Shown here: positions 45,039 through 53,550 of the stretch, piece after piece | How positions within the stretch are numbered: position 1 is the first letter of the stretch | Layout of the letters: every line of letters begins with the position of its first letter | Assembly (NCBI RefSeq): GCF_016031635.1 | Contig: NZ_JACEGD010000001.1 | Location: 274,315 to 338,314, forward strand | Length of the DNA stretch: 64,000 bases | From: Bradyrhizobium diversitatis | GTDB lineage: Bacteria > Pseudomonadota > Alphaproteobacteria > Rhizobiales > Xanthobacteraceae | Reading direction: 5' to 3' | The notes under the pieces: generated by a model | Told to the model about the DNA's origin: nothing | The model's input: only the letters and a program-made list of their open reading frames with translations | Databases searched by the model: none | Made by a program: the position numbers and the translations under genes

Positions 45039-45707
45039 ATGTCCAGTATCGGCGCCGGGGCGAACGACCACGTCGTTCGACCTCAACTCGTCGCCAGTCT
45101 CGATGATCAGTCGCGTGACTGGGAACTCGTGCTGCGGGAGTCCCACCATCGCATGAAGAACACGCTGACGCTGCTCGGTGCCTCGGTCCGCCGCGACTTC
45201 ACGCGCGCGAGTAGGAGGGATGTGTCGCTGGCGGTGGACCGCCTCGAGCGGCGCATCGTCGCCTTCGGCCGGCTCTATCAGCTCCTGTCCGACAACGACG
45301 ATCCATCGGCCATCGCCGTGGAGCCGTTCTTCGAAAAGCTGTGCGGAGCCCTCTCCGAAGCGGTGCTGGAGCCGGCAGGCATCCGCTGCGAAGCCGCGAT
45401 CGAGAGCGGCAGGCTGCCGGCTGCTCAATGTCACCGGCTCGCGCTGATGCTCACCGAACTGGTCACGAACGCGGCAAAGCACGCCTTCCCGAACCGGAGC
45501 GATGCGCTGATCCGCATCGAATTGGCGAACCGCGACGGCGCCTGGCTCTGCACGGTGGCCGACAACGGCATTGGTGCGACTGGCCCGCTTCAGGGCACCG
45601 GCAGCCGGATCCTCGAAGGGCTCGCACGCAGCATCCACGCGCGATTGCACGGCGAGGCGGGGCAGGGCGGCACGCGGGTGACGATCGTGATGCCGACTGT
45701 CGCATGA
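45039..45707 (+). CDS. Orphan HWE/HisKA_2-type sensor histidine kinase without sensor domain
   Basis: 222 residues. The phospho-acceptor helix has LRESHHRMKNTLTLLGASV (HisKA_2/HWE pattern H-R-x-K-N). The ATP-binding domain has LALMLTELVTNAAKHAFPN (N box) and VADNGIGATG (G1), ending GTRVTIVMPT. The protein is almost only the catalytic core, with about 30 residues before it. ATG 45036/45039 follow GGGGAGG. No response regulator is adjacent. In alphaproteobacteria this kinase class often feeds the PhyR-EcfG stress response; that link is only inferred here. Confidence 0.85.
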   Translation: MSSIGAGANDHVVRPQLVASLDDQSRDWELVLRESHHRMKNTLTLLGASVRRDFTRASRRDVSLAVDRLERRIVAFGRLYQLLSDNDDPSAIAVEPFFEKLCGALSEAVLEPAGIRCEAAIESGRLPAAQCHRLALMLTELVTNAAKHAFPNRSDALIRIELANRDGAWLCTVADNGIGATGPLQGTGSRILEGLARSIHARLHGEAGQGGTRVTIVMPTVA

Positions 45708-45752
45708 AGCTCTTCCATGTCTGCAACCGCGTCTCACATCAGGGAGTTCGAC

Positions 45753-46442
45753 ATGACCACCATCGAAATCGATCGCGAAACCGGAACCAGGCCCTCGACA
45801 TCGCGCAGCGTTGACCTGAAGCTCGAGGTCGTCGTGATCCCCGTGTCCGACGTCGACCGTGCCAAGGCGTTCTACGCCTGCCTCGGCTGGCGGCTGGACG
45901 CCGATTTTTCGTCGGGCGAGGACTGGCGCGTGATCCAGTTCACGCCGCCGGGCTCGGCCTGCTCGGTGATCTTCGGCAGGAATGTGACGGCCGCAGCGCC
46001 CGGTTCGGCGCGAGGCCTGTACCTGATCGTCTCCGATCTGGAGATCGCCCGGCAGGACCTGCTCGACCGCGGCGTCGAGGTCAGCGCGCCATTTCACGGT
46101 GCCGGCGACGTTCATGCCGGGCCCGACGAGCCGTATCTGTTCGGCAGCGTTCGGGTCGGCGGTGCCGACCCGAAACGCGGCAGCTACAGCTCGTTCGCAT
46201 CGTTCAGCGACCCCGACGGCAATGGCTGGCTGTTCCAGGAGGTCACGACACGACTGCCCGGGCGCATCGCGGGCGGCGCCACGACATTTGCGTCGACGAC
46301 CGATCTGGCGGCGGCGCTGCGCCGAGCGGCGACCGCGCATGGCGAGCACGAGACGCGGACCGGCGGACACGACGAGAACTGGGCGGACTGGTACGCCGAC
46401 TATGTCGTCCGCGAGCAGGCCGGCCAGCCGCTGTCGTCGTGA
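45753..46442 (+). CDS. VOC (glyoxalase/bleomycin-resistance superfamily) protein
   Basis: 229 residues. One VOC module of about 125 residues: KLEVVVIPVSDVDRAKAFYA at the start and FSDPDGNGWLFQEVTTRLPG at the end. A tail of about 65 residues follows, with the sequence HDENWADWYADYVVREQ. Such tails recur in carboxymuconolactone/epoxide-type fusions, but no enzyme activity can be assigned. ATG 45753 has GGGAG seven bases before it. It lies 45 bp after the kinase gene, probably the same transcript. Confidence 0.8.
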   Translation: MTTIEIDRETGTRPSTSRSVDLKLEVVVIPVSDVDRAKAFYACLGWRLDADFSSGEDWRVIQFTPPGSACSVIFGRNVTAAAPGSARGLYLIVSDLEIARQDLLDRGVEVSAPFHGAGDVHAGPDEPYLFGSVRVGGADPKRGSYSSFASFSDPDGNGWLFQEVTTRLPGRIAGGATTFASTTDLAAALRRAATAHGEHETRTGGHDENWADWYADYVVREQAGQPLSS

Positions 46443-46558
46443 ATTGCAGCCAGCGCATCTCCTGACTTTAGCCGATCCGGCGCGCGATGACTGACCTCGT
46501 CGCGCGCCGTGCCGCATCGACATCGCGTGTTCTGTTTCATCGCGCGGACTCGCAAGGG

Positions 46559-46583
46559 CTAACGAGGCCTAACAAGCCATAAC
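46559..46583 (+). promoter_or_regulatory. CTAAC direct repeats, 10-bp period (site D)
   Basis: CTAAC at 46559, CTAAC at 46569 and ATAAC at 46579, with exact 10-bp spacing, in the direction of the epoxide hydrolase operon whose ATG is 100 bp downstream. A partial unit CTCGC at 46549 keeps the same period. This is the clearest three-unit site. The 46443-46683 spacer has no other feature. Confidence 0.7.
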
Positions 46584-46683
46584 GCGCAAATCGGACTTGC
46601 CCGCGTCAATGTCTGCACGGAACGGACCGATGTGCCGCTCTCGAACCCGATCCCGGGCATTGGTCGAAGCAAGGGAGATCCAA

Positions 46684-47997
46684 ATGACGACGCAAGTCCG
46701 CACCGACATCCTCAACCCCGATCGCCGTCAATTGCTGAGCCAGGCCGCGATGGGCGCGGTTGCCGCCAGCGTGTCGAGTCTGCTGCCGCTGCAGCCGGCG
46801 AGGGCGGCTACGAACGGCACGATCCGCCCCTTCCACGTGAACGTGCCCGAGGCGGACCTGCTCGACCTCGGTCGTCGTCTCGCGGCCACCCGCTGGCCGG
46901 ATCACGAGATCGTCACCGATCAATCGCAGGGCGTGCAACTGAGGACGGTGCAGGAGCTCGTGCGCTACTGGCAGAGCGACTACGACTGGCGCAAGATCGA
47001 AGCGCGGCTGAACGCTCTGCCGCAATTCGTCACCGACATCGACGGCGTCGACATCCATTTCATTCACGTCCGCTCGCGCCACGAGAATGCGCTGCCGATG
47101 ATCGTCACGCATGGCTGGCCCGGCTCGATCATCGAGCAGATGAAGATCGTCGGCCCGCTCACCGATCCGACCGCGCACGGCGCCAGCGCCACGGACGCGT
47201 TCGATCTGGTGATCCCCTCGCTCCCCGGCCACGGCTTCTCGGGCAAGCCGACGGAGCTCGGCTGGGATCCCCAGCGCATCGCGCGAGCCTGGATCGTGCT
47301 GATGAAGCGGCTCGGCTATAGCCGCTATGTCGCCCAAGGCGGCGATTGGGGCAATGCCGTCACCGAGCAGATGGCGCTGATCGCACCGCCCGAGCTGCTC
47401 GGCATCCACACCAATATGCCCGCGACCGTCCCCGACGACATCGCCAAGGCGCTTCAGCCGGGTGGCGTGCGGCCGCCGGATCTCTCGACCGACGAGCGCA
47501 TCGCCTACGACCAGCTCGACGACTTCTACAAGCATGGTCTCGGCTACGCGATCGAGATGTCGAACCGGCCGCAGACGCTCTATGGCCTCGTGGATTCGCC
47601 GGCGGGTCTCGCCTCCTGGATGCTCGACCACGACGCACGCAGTGCCGCAATGATCGCGCGCGTTTTCGACGGCAAGACCGAAGGTCTGTCACGGGACGAT
47701 GTGATCGACAACATCACGCTCTATTGGCTCACCAACACCGCGGTGTCGTCGGCGCGGCTCTATTGGGAGAACAAGCTCGTGTTCTTCGCGCCCAAGCACG
47801 TGAAGATCCCGGTTGCCGTCAGCGTCTTCCCGGACGAGATCTACGCCGCGCCGCGGAGCTGGACGGAGAAGGCCTATCCGAAGCTGATGCACTACAACCG
47901 CCTCGACAAGGGCGGCCACTTCGCGGCCTGGGAGCAGCCCGCGCTGTTCTGTGCGGAGATGCGCACCGCGTTCCGTCCGCTGCGGCAATCGATCTGA
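46684..47997 (+). CDS. Tat-exported epoxide hydrolase (EHN/alpha-beta hydrolase)
   Basis: 437 residues. The N-terminus NPDRRQLLSQAAMGAVAASV has a twin-arginine signal pattern with cleavage near ARAAT. Next is the epoxide hydrolase N-terminal (EHN) domain (RPFHVNVPEADLLDLGRRLA). The alpha/beta-hydrolase fold follows: HGWPGSIIEQ oxyanion loop, Asp nucleophile in QGGDWGNAV, membrane-facing loops, and catalytic His in KGGHFAAWEQP. Homologous to juvenile-hormone/microsomal-type epoxide hydrolases. First gene of a five-gene operon with an enoyl-CoA hydratase homologue, OsmC, a cupin and MsrA, behind the CTAAC repeats. Confidence 0.88.
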   Translation: MTTQVRTDILNPDRRQLLSQAAMGAVAASVSSLLPLQPARAATNGTIRPFHVNVPEADLLDLGRRLAATRWPDHEIVTDQSQGVQLRTVQELVRYWQSDYDWRKIEARLNALPQFVTDIDGVDIHFIHVRSRHENALPMIVTHGWPGSIIEQMKIVGPLTDPTAHGASATDAFDLVIPSLPGHGFSGKPTELGWDPQRIARAWIVLMKRLGYSRYVAQGGDWGNAVTEQMALIAPPELLGIHTNMPATVPDDIAKALQPGGVRPPDLSTDERIAYDQLDDFYKHGLGYAIEMSNRPQTLYGLVDSPAGLASWMLDHDARSAAMIARVFDGKTEGLSRDDVIDNITLYWLTNTAVSSARLYWENKLVFFAPKHVKIPVAVSVFPDEIYAAPRSWTEKAYPKLMHYNRLDKGGHFAAWEQPALFCAEMRTAFRPLRQSI

Positions 47998-48029
47998 AGC
48001 GGGAACACATGCATCAGGGAGTACAAGCG

Positions 48030-48878
48030 ATGAACCGTCCCGAACGCAATCTCACGACCGGTGACATCCGATTGGAGCGCCGGCTGCCGTCATACTGGCG
48101 CGTCACCTTCGATATGCCGCCGGTGAATATTTTCGGGCCGAAGCAGCTTCCGCTGCTGGGCGACATCGTCACGGCGATCGAGACAGATCCGGACGTGAAG
48201 GTTGTGGTGTTCGACAGCGCCGTCGAGGGCTTCTTCATTACCCACTACGATTTCCTCGCACCGCTGGAAGAGTCGTTGAGCATCCCGCCCGGGCCGACCG
48301 GCCTGCAGGCGCTGCCCGACATGCTGGTCCGCCTCAGCCGTGCGCCGGTGGTCTCGATTGCCGCGATCCGGGGCCGCGCCACCGGCGTCGGCAGCGAGCT
48401 CGCGCTCGCCAGCGACATTCGCTTTGCCAGCCGCGAGAGGGCGATCCTGTCGCAATGGGAGGTCGGTGCGGGCCTCGTGCCCGGCGGCGGGCCGATGGCG
48501 CGGTTGCCGCGCCTGATCGGCCGCGGCCGCGCGCTCGAAGTGCTGCTCGGCGCAGACGACATCCACGGCGATCTCGCCGAGCGCTACGGCTACGTCAACC
48601 GGTCCTTGCCCGATGCCGAGCTCGACGGTTTCGTCGAGGCGCTCGCGATGCGCATCGCGTCCTTCGACAAGGAGGCGATCGCCGAGACCAAGCGCCTCGT
48701 CGACGTCGCGAGCCTGCCGTCCGACGCCGAGATCAAGCCGGAATGGGATGCGTTCCTGGCCGCGCTCGGCCGCCCCGCCAGCCAGACCCGGATCGAGGCG
48801 CTGATGGCGCGCGGCTTCCACCGCGCCGGCGATGTCGAGAACCGGCTCGGTTTCCACGTCGGGCAGATCGGCACCTAG
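48030..48878 (+). CDS. Enoyl-CoA hydratase/isomerase-family protein
   Basis: Crotonase-fold protein of 282 residues: RVTFDMPPVNIFGPKQL, the oxyanion-hole segment SIAAIRGRATGVGSELALASD, and FASRERAILSQWEVGAGLVPGGG. The usual catalytic glutamates are not all clearly placed, so the reaction (hydratase, isomerase or hydrolase) is open. ATG 48030 follows GGGAG at good spacing; ATG 48009 is an alternative. It is 32 bp behind the epoxide hydrolase. Confidence 0.8.
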   Translation: MNRPERNLTTGDIRLERRLPSYWRVTFDMPPVNIFGPKQLPLLGDIVTAIETDPDVKVVVFDSAVEGFFITHYDFLAPLEESLSIPPGPTGLQALPDMLVRLSRAPVVSIAAIRGRATGVGSELALASDIRFASRERAILSQWEVGAGLVPGGGPMARLPRLIGRGRALEVLLGADDIHGDLAERYGYVNRSLPDAELDGFVEALAMRIASFDKEAIAETKRLVDVASLPSDAEIKPEWDAFLAALGRPASQTRIEALMARGFHRAGDVENRLGFHVGQIGT

Positions 48879-48992
48879 CTGACGGAACCGCTGCGGCGTT
48901 CGGCCGGTTGGAACGATGACGGGCGGTCGTGCCAATGTCGCCTTTCCACCGGTACGCAGCGCCGGTGCTGAAATCAAACAAGGAGAACTGAA

Positions 48993-49415
48993 ATGATCCG
49001 CAAGGCAACGGCAGTCTGGAAGGGCACCGGTCGCGATGGGACCGGTCATCTCTCGAGCGAATCCGGCGTGCTCGCGCAGACGCCCTATTCGTTCAAGACC
49101 CGCTTCGAGAACGAGAAGGGGACCAATCCCGAGGAGTTGATCGCGGCGGCCCATGCGGGCTGTTTTACGATGGCCCTGGCGTTTGGCCTCCAGATGGCGG
49201 GTTTCACGCCGGACGAACTGTCGACGGAAGCCGCGGTGACACTCGAGCCTGAAGGCAAGGGCTTCAAGATCAGCAAGTCCGCGCTGACCCTGCGTGCAAA
49301 AGTGCCGAACCTCGATGAGGCCGGCTTTGCGAAGTTCGCCGGCGAGGCCGAGAAGAACTGCCCGGTGTCGAAGGTGCTCAACGCCGCGATCACGCTCGAC
49401 GCCAAGCTGGGCTGA
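48993..49415 (+). CDS. osmC: OsmC-family peroxiredoxin
   Basis: 140 residues with the OsmC fold. Catalytic cysteines lie in HAGCFTMALAFGL and EKNCPVSKVL, the expected pair for organic-hydroperoxide reduction. MIRKATAVWKGTGRDGTGHL is the typical N-terminus. AAGGAGA precedes ATG 48993. Fits an oxidant-defence role beside MsrA. Confidence 0.92.
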   Translation: MIRKATAVWKGTGRDGTGHLSSESGVLAQTPYSFKTRFENEKGTNPEELIAAAHAGCFTMALAFGLQMAGFTPDELSTEAAVTLEPEGKGFKISKSALTLRAKVPNLDEAGFAKFAGEAEKNCPVSKVLNAAITLDAKLG

Positions 49416-49437
49416 TCGAGACAATGGAGACGCTGCC

Positions 49438-49893
49438 ATGCCGCGCCAGGATCTGCCTCGCCAACATCAGCCGGACGAAGACAGGTTTCGGGCAATCCTG
49501 CCCGAGGACGTCGCATGGCAGCCGTTCCCCGCTTTCCCGGCGGGCGCGCGGCTGGCGGTGATGGTCGGCCATCCCTCCGAGCCCGGACCATACCTTGTCC
49601 GGGTGAAGGTGCCCGGCGGCACGAAGCTTATGCCGCACAAGCATCCGGAGGACCGCATCTACACGGTCATGTCGGGCGTCTTCTACATCGGGCTCGGCGA
49701 GCGCTTCGATGGCGACAAGGTGAAAGCCTATCCGCCCGGTAGCGTCATCGTGCTGCCCGGCGACACCTGGCATTTTCACTGGGCGAAATCAGGCGAATAT
49801 GTCACGCAGGTCTCGGCCATCGGGCCGTTGGGCCTCGAATATCACGATGACGTTGATGATCCGCGCTTGCATACTGCGGGGGACAAGCGCTGA
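49438..49893 (+). CDS. Cupin-domain protein
   Basis: 151 residues. Cupin motif 1 is [26 protein letters not shown] with the H-x-H and E-type ligands. Motif 2 is [16 protein letters not shown]. It probably binds a divalent metal. The gene begins 22 bp after osmC and ends 29 bp before msrA, so it is co-transcribed. Function unknown; anti-sigma ChrR-like or dioxygenase roles both fit single-domain cupins. Confidence 0.82.
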   Translation: MPRQDLPRQHQPDEDRFRAILPEDVAWQPFPAFPAGARLAVMVGHPSEPGPYLVRVKVPGGTKLMPHKHPEDRIYTVMSGVFYIGLGERFDGDKVKAYPPGSVIVLPGDTWHFHWAKSGEYVTQVSAIGPLGLEYHDDVDDPRLHTAGDKR

Positions 49894-49922
49894 ATATCTC
49901 AATCAAACCAATGGAGCGTCAG

Positions 49923-50441
49923 ATGACGACAGAACGCGCAGTTTTGGCCGGGGGCTGCTTTTGGGGCATGCAGGATCTCATCCGCAAGCAGCCGGGCGTG
50001 ATCTCCACCCGCGTCGGCTACACCGGCGGGCATGTGAAGAACGCCACGTATCGCAATCACGAAGGGCACGCCGAAGCGATCGAGATCAGCTTCGATCCCG
50101 CCAGGACCAGCTTCCGCACGATGCTGGAGTTCTTTTTTCAGATCCACGATCCCACCACGCTCAATCGCCAAGGCAATGATCTGGGCACCAGCTATCGCTC
50201 CGCGATCTTCTACACGAGTGAAGCGCAGAAGCGGATCGCCGAAGACACCATTGCCGACGTCGAGGCGTCCGGCCTGTGGCCCGGCAAGGTGGTGACCGAG
50301 GTCGCGCCCGCTCGCGAGTTCTGGGAGGCCGAGCCGGAGCATCAGGACTATCTCGAACGCTATCCTGACGGCTACACCTGCCACTTCATCCGGCCCGACT
50401 GGAAGCTGCCACGGCGTGCGGCTGCCGCTCAGGGCGTATGA
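49923..50441 (+). CDS. msrA: Peptide methionine sulfoxide reductase MsrA
   Basis: 172 residues with the MsrA active site [10 protein letters not shown] (catalytic Cys) and conserved [19 protein letters not shown], and [24 protein letters not shown]. It reduces methionine-S-sulfoxide in proteins. ATG 49923 has GGAG six bases before it. Last gene of the epoxide hydrolase/OsmC operon; a palindromic repeat follows. Confidence 0.95.
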   Translation: MTTERAVLAGGCFWGMQDLIRKQPGVISTRVGYTGGHVKNATYRNHEGHAEAIEISFDPARTSFRTMLEFFFQIHDPTTLNRQGNDLGTSYRSAIFYTSEAQKRIAEDTIADVEASGLWPGKVVTEVAPAREFWEAEPEHQDYLERYPDGYTCHFIRPDWKLPRRAAAAQGV

Positions 50442-50469
50442 TAGTGAGCGTTGGAGAAACCGAACTCTC

Positions 50470-50600
50470 CACGACGTCATGGCCGGGCTTGTCCCGGCCA
50501 TCCACGCCTTGCCACGTCGCACAAAGAACGTGGATGCCCGGGCTTTCGCCTCGCCGATGCGGCTTCGGCCGCGCAGGCGGGACAAGCCCGGGCATGATGA
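50470..50600. repeat. Palindromic intergenic repeat after msrA
   Basis: ATGGCCGGG-CTTGT-CCCGGCCAT (50479-50501) forms a perfect 9-bp hairpin. Its GGGCTTGTCCCG core is echoed in inverted form by GGGACAAGCCCGGGCATGATG at about 50580-50600, enclosing a CGTGGAT/ATCCACG pair. Typical of dispersed Bradyrhizobium repeats, and may also end the operon. Confidence 0.6.
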
Positions 50601-50650
50601 CCAACTCGTGAACTGCTCCCTCGGCTGCTGCTGGGGGCGAGGCGGCGCCG

Positions 50651-53289
50651 TCAGTTCCGGAGTTGTGCCATCAACTCGCGCGCGGTGCGCATGTCGGCGA
50701 TCTCGGCGCCCTCCGTGAATGATCCGGAGACATTCTTCAGATCGGCCAGAGCTTCGGCACTCCGGCCGGCCCCCATCCTGAGCCGCGCGAGGCTGATCGC
50801 GCAGCGCAGCTCCCAGAAGCGCGCGCCCTGCTGGACGGCAATCTCCATGGCCTCGCGAAAGCGTGCCTCGGCGTCCGCTGAATGCCGCGCGCTCCTGAGC
50901 ATCAACTCTCCCTTGATGCGCATCAACTCAGGCAGATACCAGAGCTCCTGCCGGTCGCTGCAACGGGTCAGGACGTCATCGATGACGTCGAGGCCGCGAT
51001 CGACCTGGTCGGCTTCGCCAAAGCACGCCGCAAGCTCGCCGAGCAGTGGAAGAAAGCGCGGCAGGAAGCGTGCATCGCCGGCGCGGTTGAGCTCTTCGCG
51101 CAGCAGCGGCAGGCCGATCGCGACGTCGCCGCGCTTGGCGACGACTGCCGCATTGAAGGCTCTTGCCCACAGGCCCCACAGCCGGATCGCGTGCCGATCG
51201 GTGTGCTCGAGCAGCTCCTTGCCGTGGCGTTCCGCGGCGTCGAGATCGCCGGCCCAGAAGGCGATCGGGCACGCGGCCTGGCCCAGCACGCTGCAGAAGG
51301 TCAGGGCGTGGCCGTTGGCTCGGCCTTCCTCGATGTTTCTTGCCGCCAGCGCCTGCGCCTGATCGGCGAGACCCTGCAGCCACAGGATGCGGGCCCGGAA
51401 ATATTGCGTCGAGATCCTGAGATCGAGCGGGAAGATCTTGGGCTTCTCCGCCAGAAAGTGCAGCGATGCATTGACCCGGTCGATACGCTGCCGCGCCTCG
51501 TTCTGGTCGCCGAGATAGTGCAGCGCGACAGCCATCAGCCGGTCGCCCAGCATGACGTCGGTCTTGTCGGGAGAGTTCGCCGCCGCGCTCGCAAAACGAT
51601 CGGCGAACGCACGGGCCTTGCCGAACTGTCCGTTGTTGAACTGGTCGATGCACAGGCCCCAGAGCGCGCGCAGCCGGAAATCCTTGTCGTCGAGCCTGTC
51701 CGCCAGCTCGAGAGTCGTCTCCAGGATCGGGCGCGCCTCGCGCGCGCGACCCTCGCCATACATCAGCGACCAGCCGAGTGCCGACAGCAGCTGCATGCGG
51801 ATGCGGTCGTTGTCCGTGCCGTCTCCGAGCGCTGCCAGTGCCGTTCTGCTGCGCTCTCGGCACTCGGCGAACAGCGAAAGCCGCACCCAGAGGGTGATCG
51901 CGGCCGCCGTCAGCGCGATGCCGAGCCTTGCGTCGCCGTCGGGCGAGAAAGCCCAATCCAGCGCGGCGCGCACATTGTCCAGCTCGCCCGCATAGATGCT
52001 CAGCCATTCGGGCAGCGGTGTCGATGTATCGGCCTCCGCATGCTCGAAGAAATCACGAAAATGCTCGGCATGGCGCCGCGCGAACGTCCGCGCCTCTCCG
52101 AGTTCGTTCAGCTTCCCGAGTGCGTAGGTGCGCGTGGTGTCGAGCAGGCGATAGCGCAGCGTCCGCGAACCGGATGGCGAGATCAGCGATTTGGTGACCA
52201 TGCTGTCGATCGCCTCCAACGTCTCCGAGGTGCTGAGGCCCTCGCCGGATGCGACCGCGGCGGCCGCCTCCGGCGCGAACGGCCCGGCGAAAACCGACAG
52301 TCGCCGCAAGGTGGCGCTTTCCGCCGGAGACAGGAGGTCGTAGCTCCAGTCGAGCGCAGCGGCGAGCGTCTGGTGCCGCGGCACGGCCGTGCGCCGCCCC
52401 CGCCATTGCAGCGAAAAGCGGCTGTCGAGCAGGGAGGCCGTTCCGGCGATGCCGTATGCGTTGACACGGCCCGCCGCGAGCTCGATCGCCAGCGCTATGC
52501 CGTCGAGGCGCCGGCAGATGCTCGCCACCAGCGGCGCTTCTTCAGCGCTGAGCTGGAACGCACCCGAGCTCTGCGCGATGCGCTCGACGAAGAGTTGAGC
52601 CGCGGGATAGGCGAGGACCTCGGCGACCTCGAGACCCCCCCGCTCCGGCGGACAATCCAGCGGGAACAGACGAAAGATCCGCTCGCCTTCGCTCCGGAAT
52701 GACTCGCGGCTCGTTGCGAGAACGCGAAGCTGCGGCGATTCGCGAACGATACGCTCCACGAGCGGGGCCAGCGTATCCAGCACATGCTCGCAACTGTCGA
52801 AGATCAGCAGGGCGGGTCCAGTCTTCAGGAATGTCAGGAGGGCCGGCGTCGGATCCTCCGAGCTCACGGTCAGTCCGAGGACCGAGGCGACGGTGGTCGT
52901 GACATGGCTGGCGTCCCGCAGCGGACCGAAGTCGACGAAGAAGACGCGTCCGCCGAAATCTGCCGAGCGGCGATGCCCGACCGTGACGGCGACGGCGGTC
53001 TTGCCGATGCCGCCCGGGCCGACCACCGTCATGAAGCGATGCAGGGTCAATCCGTTCGAAATCTTCTCGATGACCTCCTCTCGCCCGATCATCTTTGCAA
53101 GCTGAGCAGGCAGTGAGCGAGGAGGGGAGATCTCGGCCGCGCGGGTCGCTCGGCAAGCAAGATCAGAATATCGAGCGCGCGGCCGCCGATGTGAAGCGGC
53201 GCCCCCTCCTTCTCCAGGAGCCGCGACTTTGGAAACAGCCGAAATGGGCCAAAGGAAATGTGCGAGTCGTGATTACTATGAGTTTCCAC
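50651..53289 (-). pseudogene. Winged-helix/STAND ATPase regulator 3, frameshifted within the winged helix
   Basis: Third paralogue. Codons from GTG 53289 encode the first half of the winged helix (FGPFRLFPKSRLLEKEGAPL ... GGRALDILILLAER), then the frame is lost near 53150. The ATPase continues in another frame from ATRAAEISPP and MIGREEVIEKI: Walker A GPGGIGKTAVAV, Walker B ALLIFDSCEHV, VLATSRESF, DGIALAIELAAGRV, and a helical-repeat tail to 50651. Against regulator 2, about 80 residues are missing, including the recognition helix. A product beginning at ATG 53092 would be an ATPase/repeat protein without a DNA-binding domain. The upstream element matches regulator 2. Confidence 0.75.
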
Positions 53290-53348
53290 GTGCCATTGCC
53301 CCCTCCACGGGAGTCAAAAGGTATTCGGTTGTGATCTAGCAGAACGAC

Positions 53349-53371
53349 GCGTCCAGTAAACTGGCCGAAAG
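53349..53371 (-). promoter_or_regulatory. 23-bp element shared with regulator 2 upstream region
   Basis: Identical to 44767-44789, core CCAGTAAACTGG, ending 60 bp before the regulator 3 start. Similarity continues patchily on the gene side (CTGCTA). The rest of 53290-53550 shows no gene. Confidence 0.6.
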
Positions 53372-53550
53372 CCGCATGGCAGACAGACCGGCGCAGATGG
53401 CTTGGGCTTGCTTCGGCCAGCCAAAATAGTGCCTGCAAAAGAACGGTTTAGGCTGGCATGCCAAGATGATGGTCCTGGACCCACGCGCATGGGACCATGG
53501 TGGCCGATGGCAATCCCGCCCCTCGCATCCGTCATTCGGCGCAGGGCCGC

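Noticed and set aside
50882..52702. 606-codon plus-strand open frame opposite regulator 3
   Set aside because: Shadow of the ATPase/repeat coding region on the minus strand.
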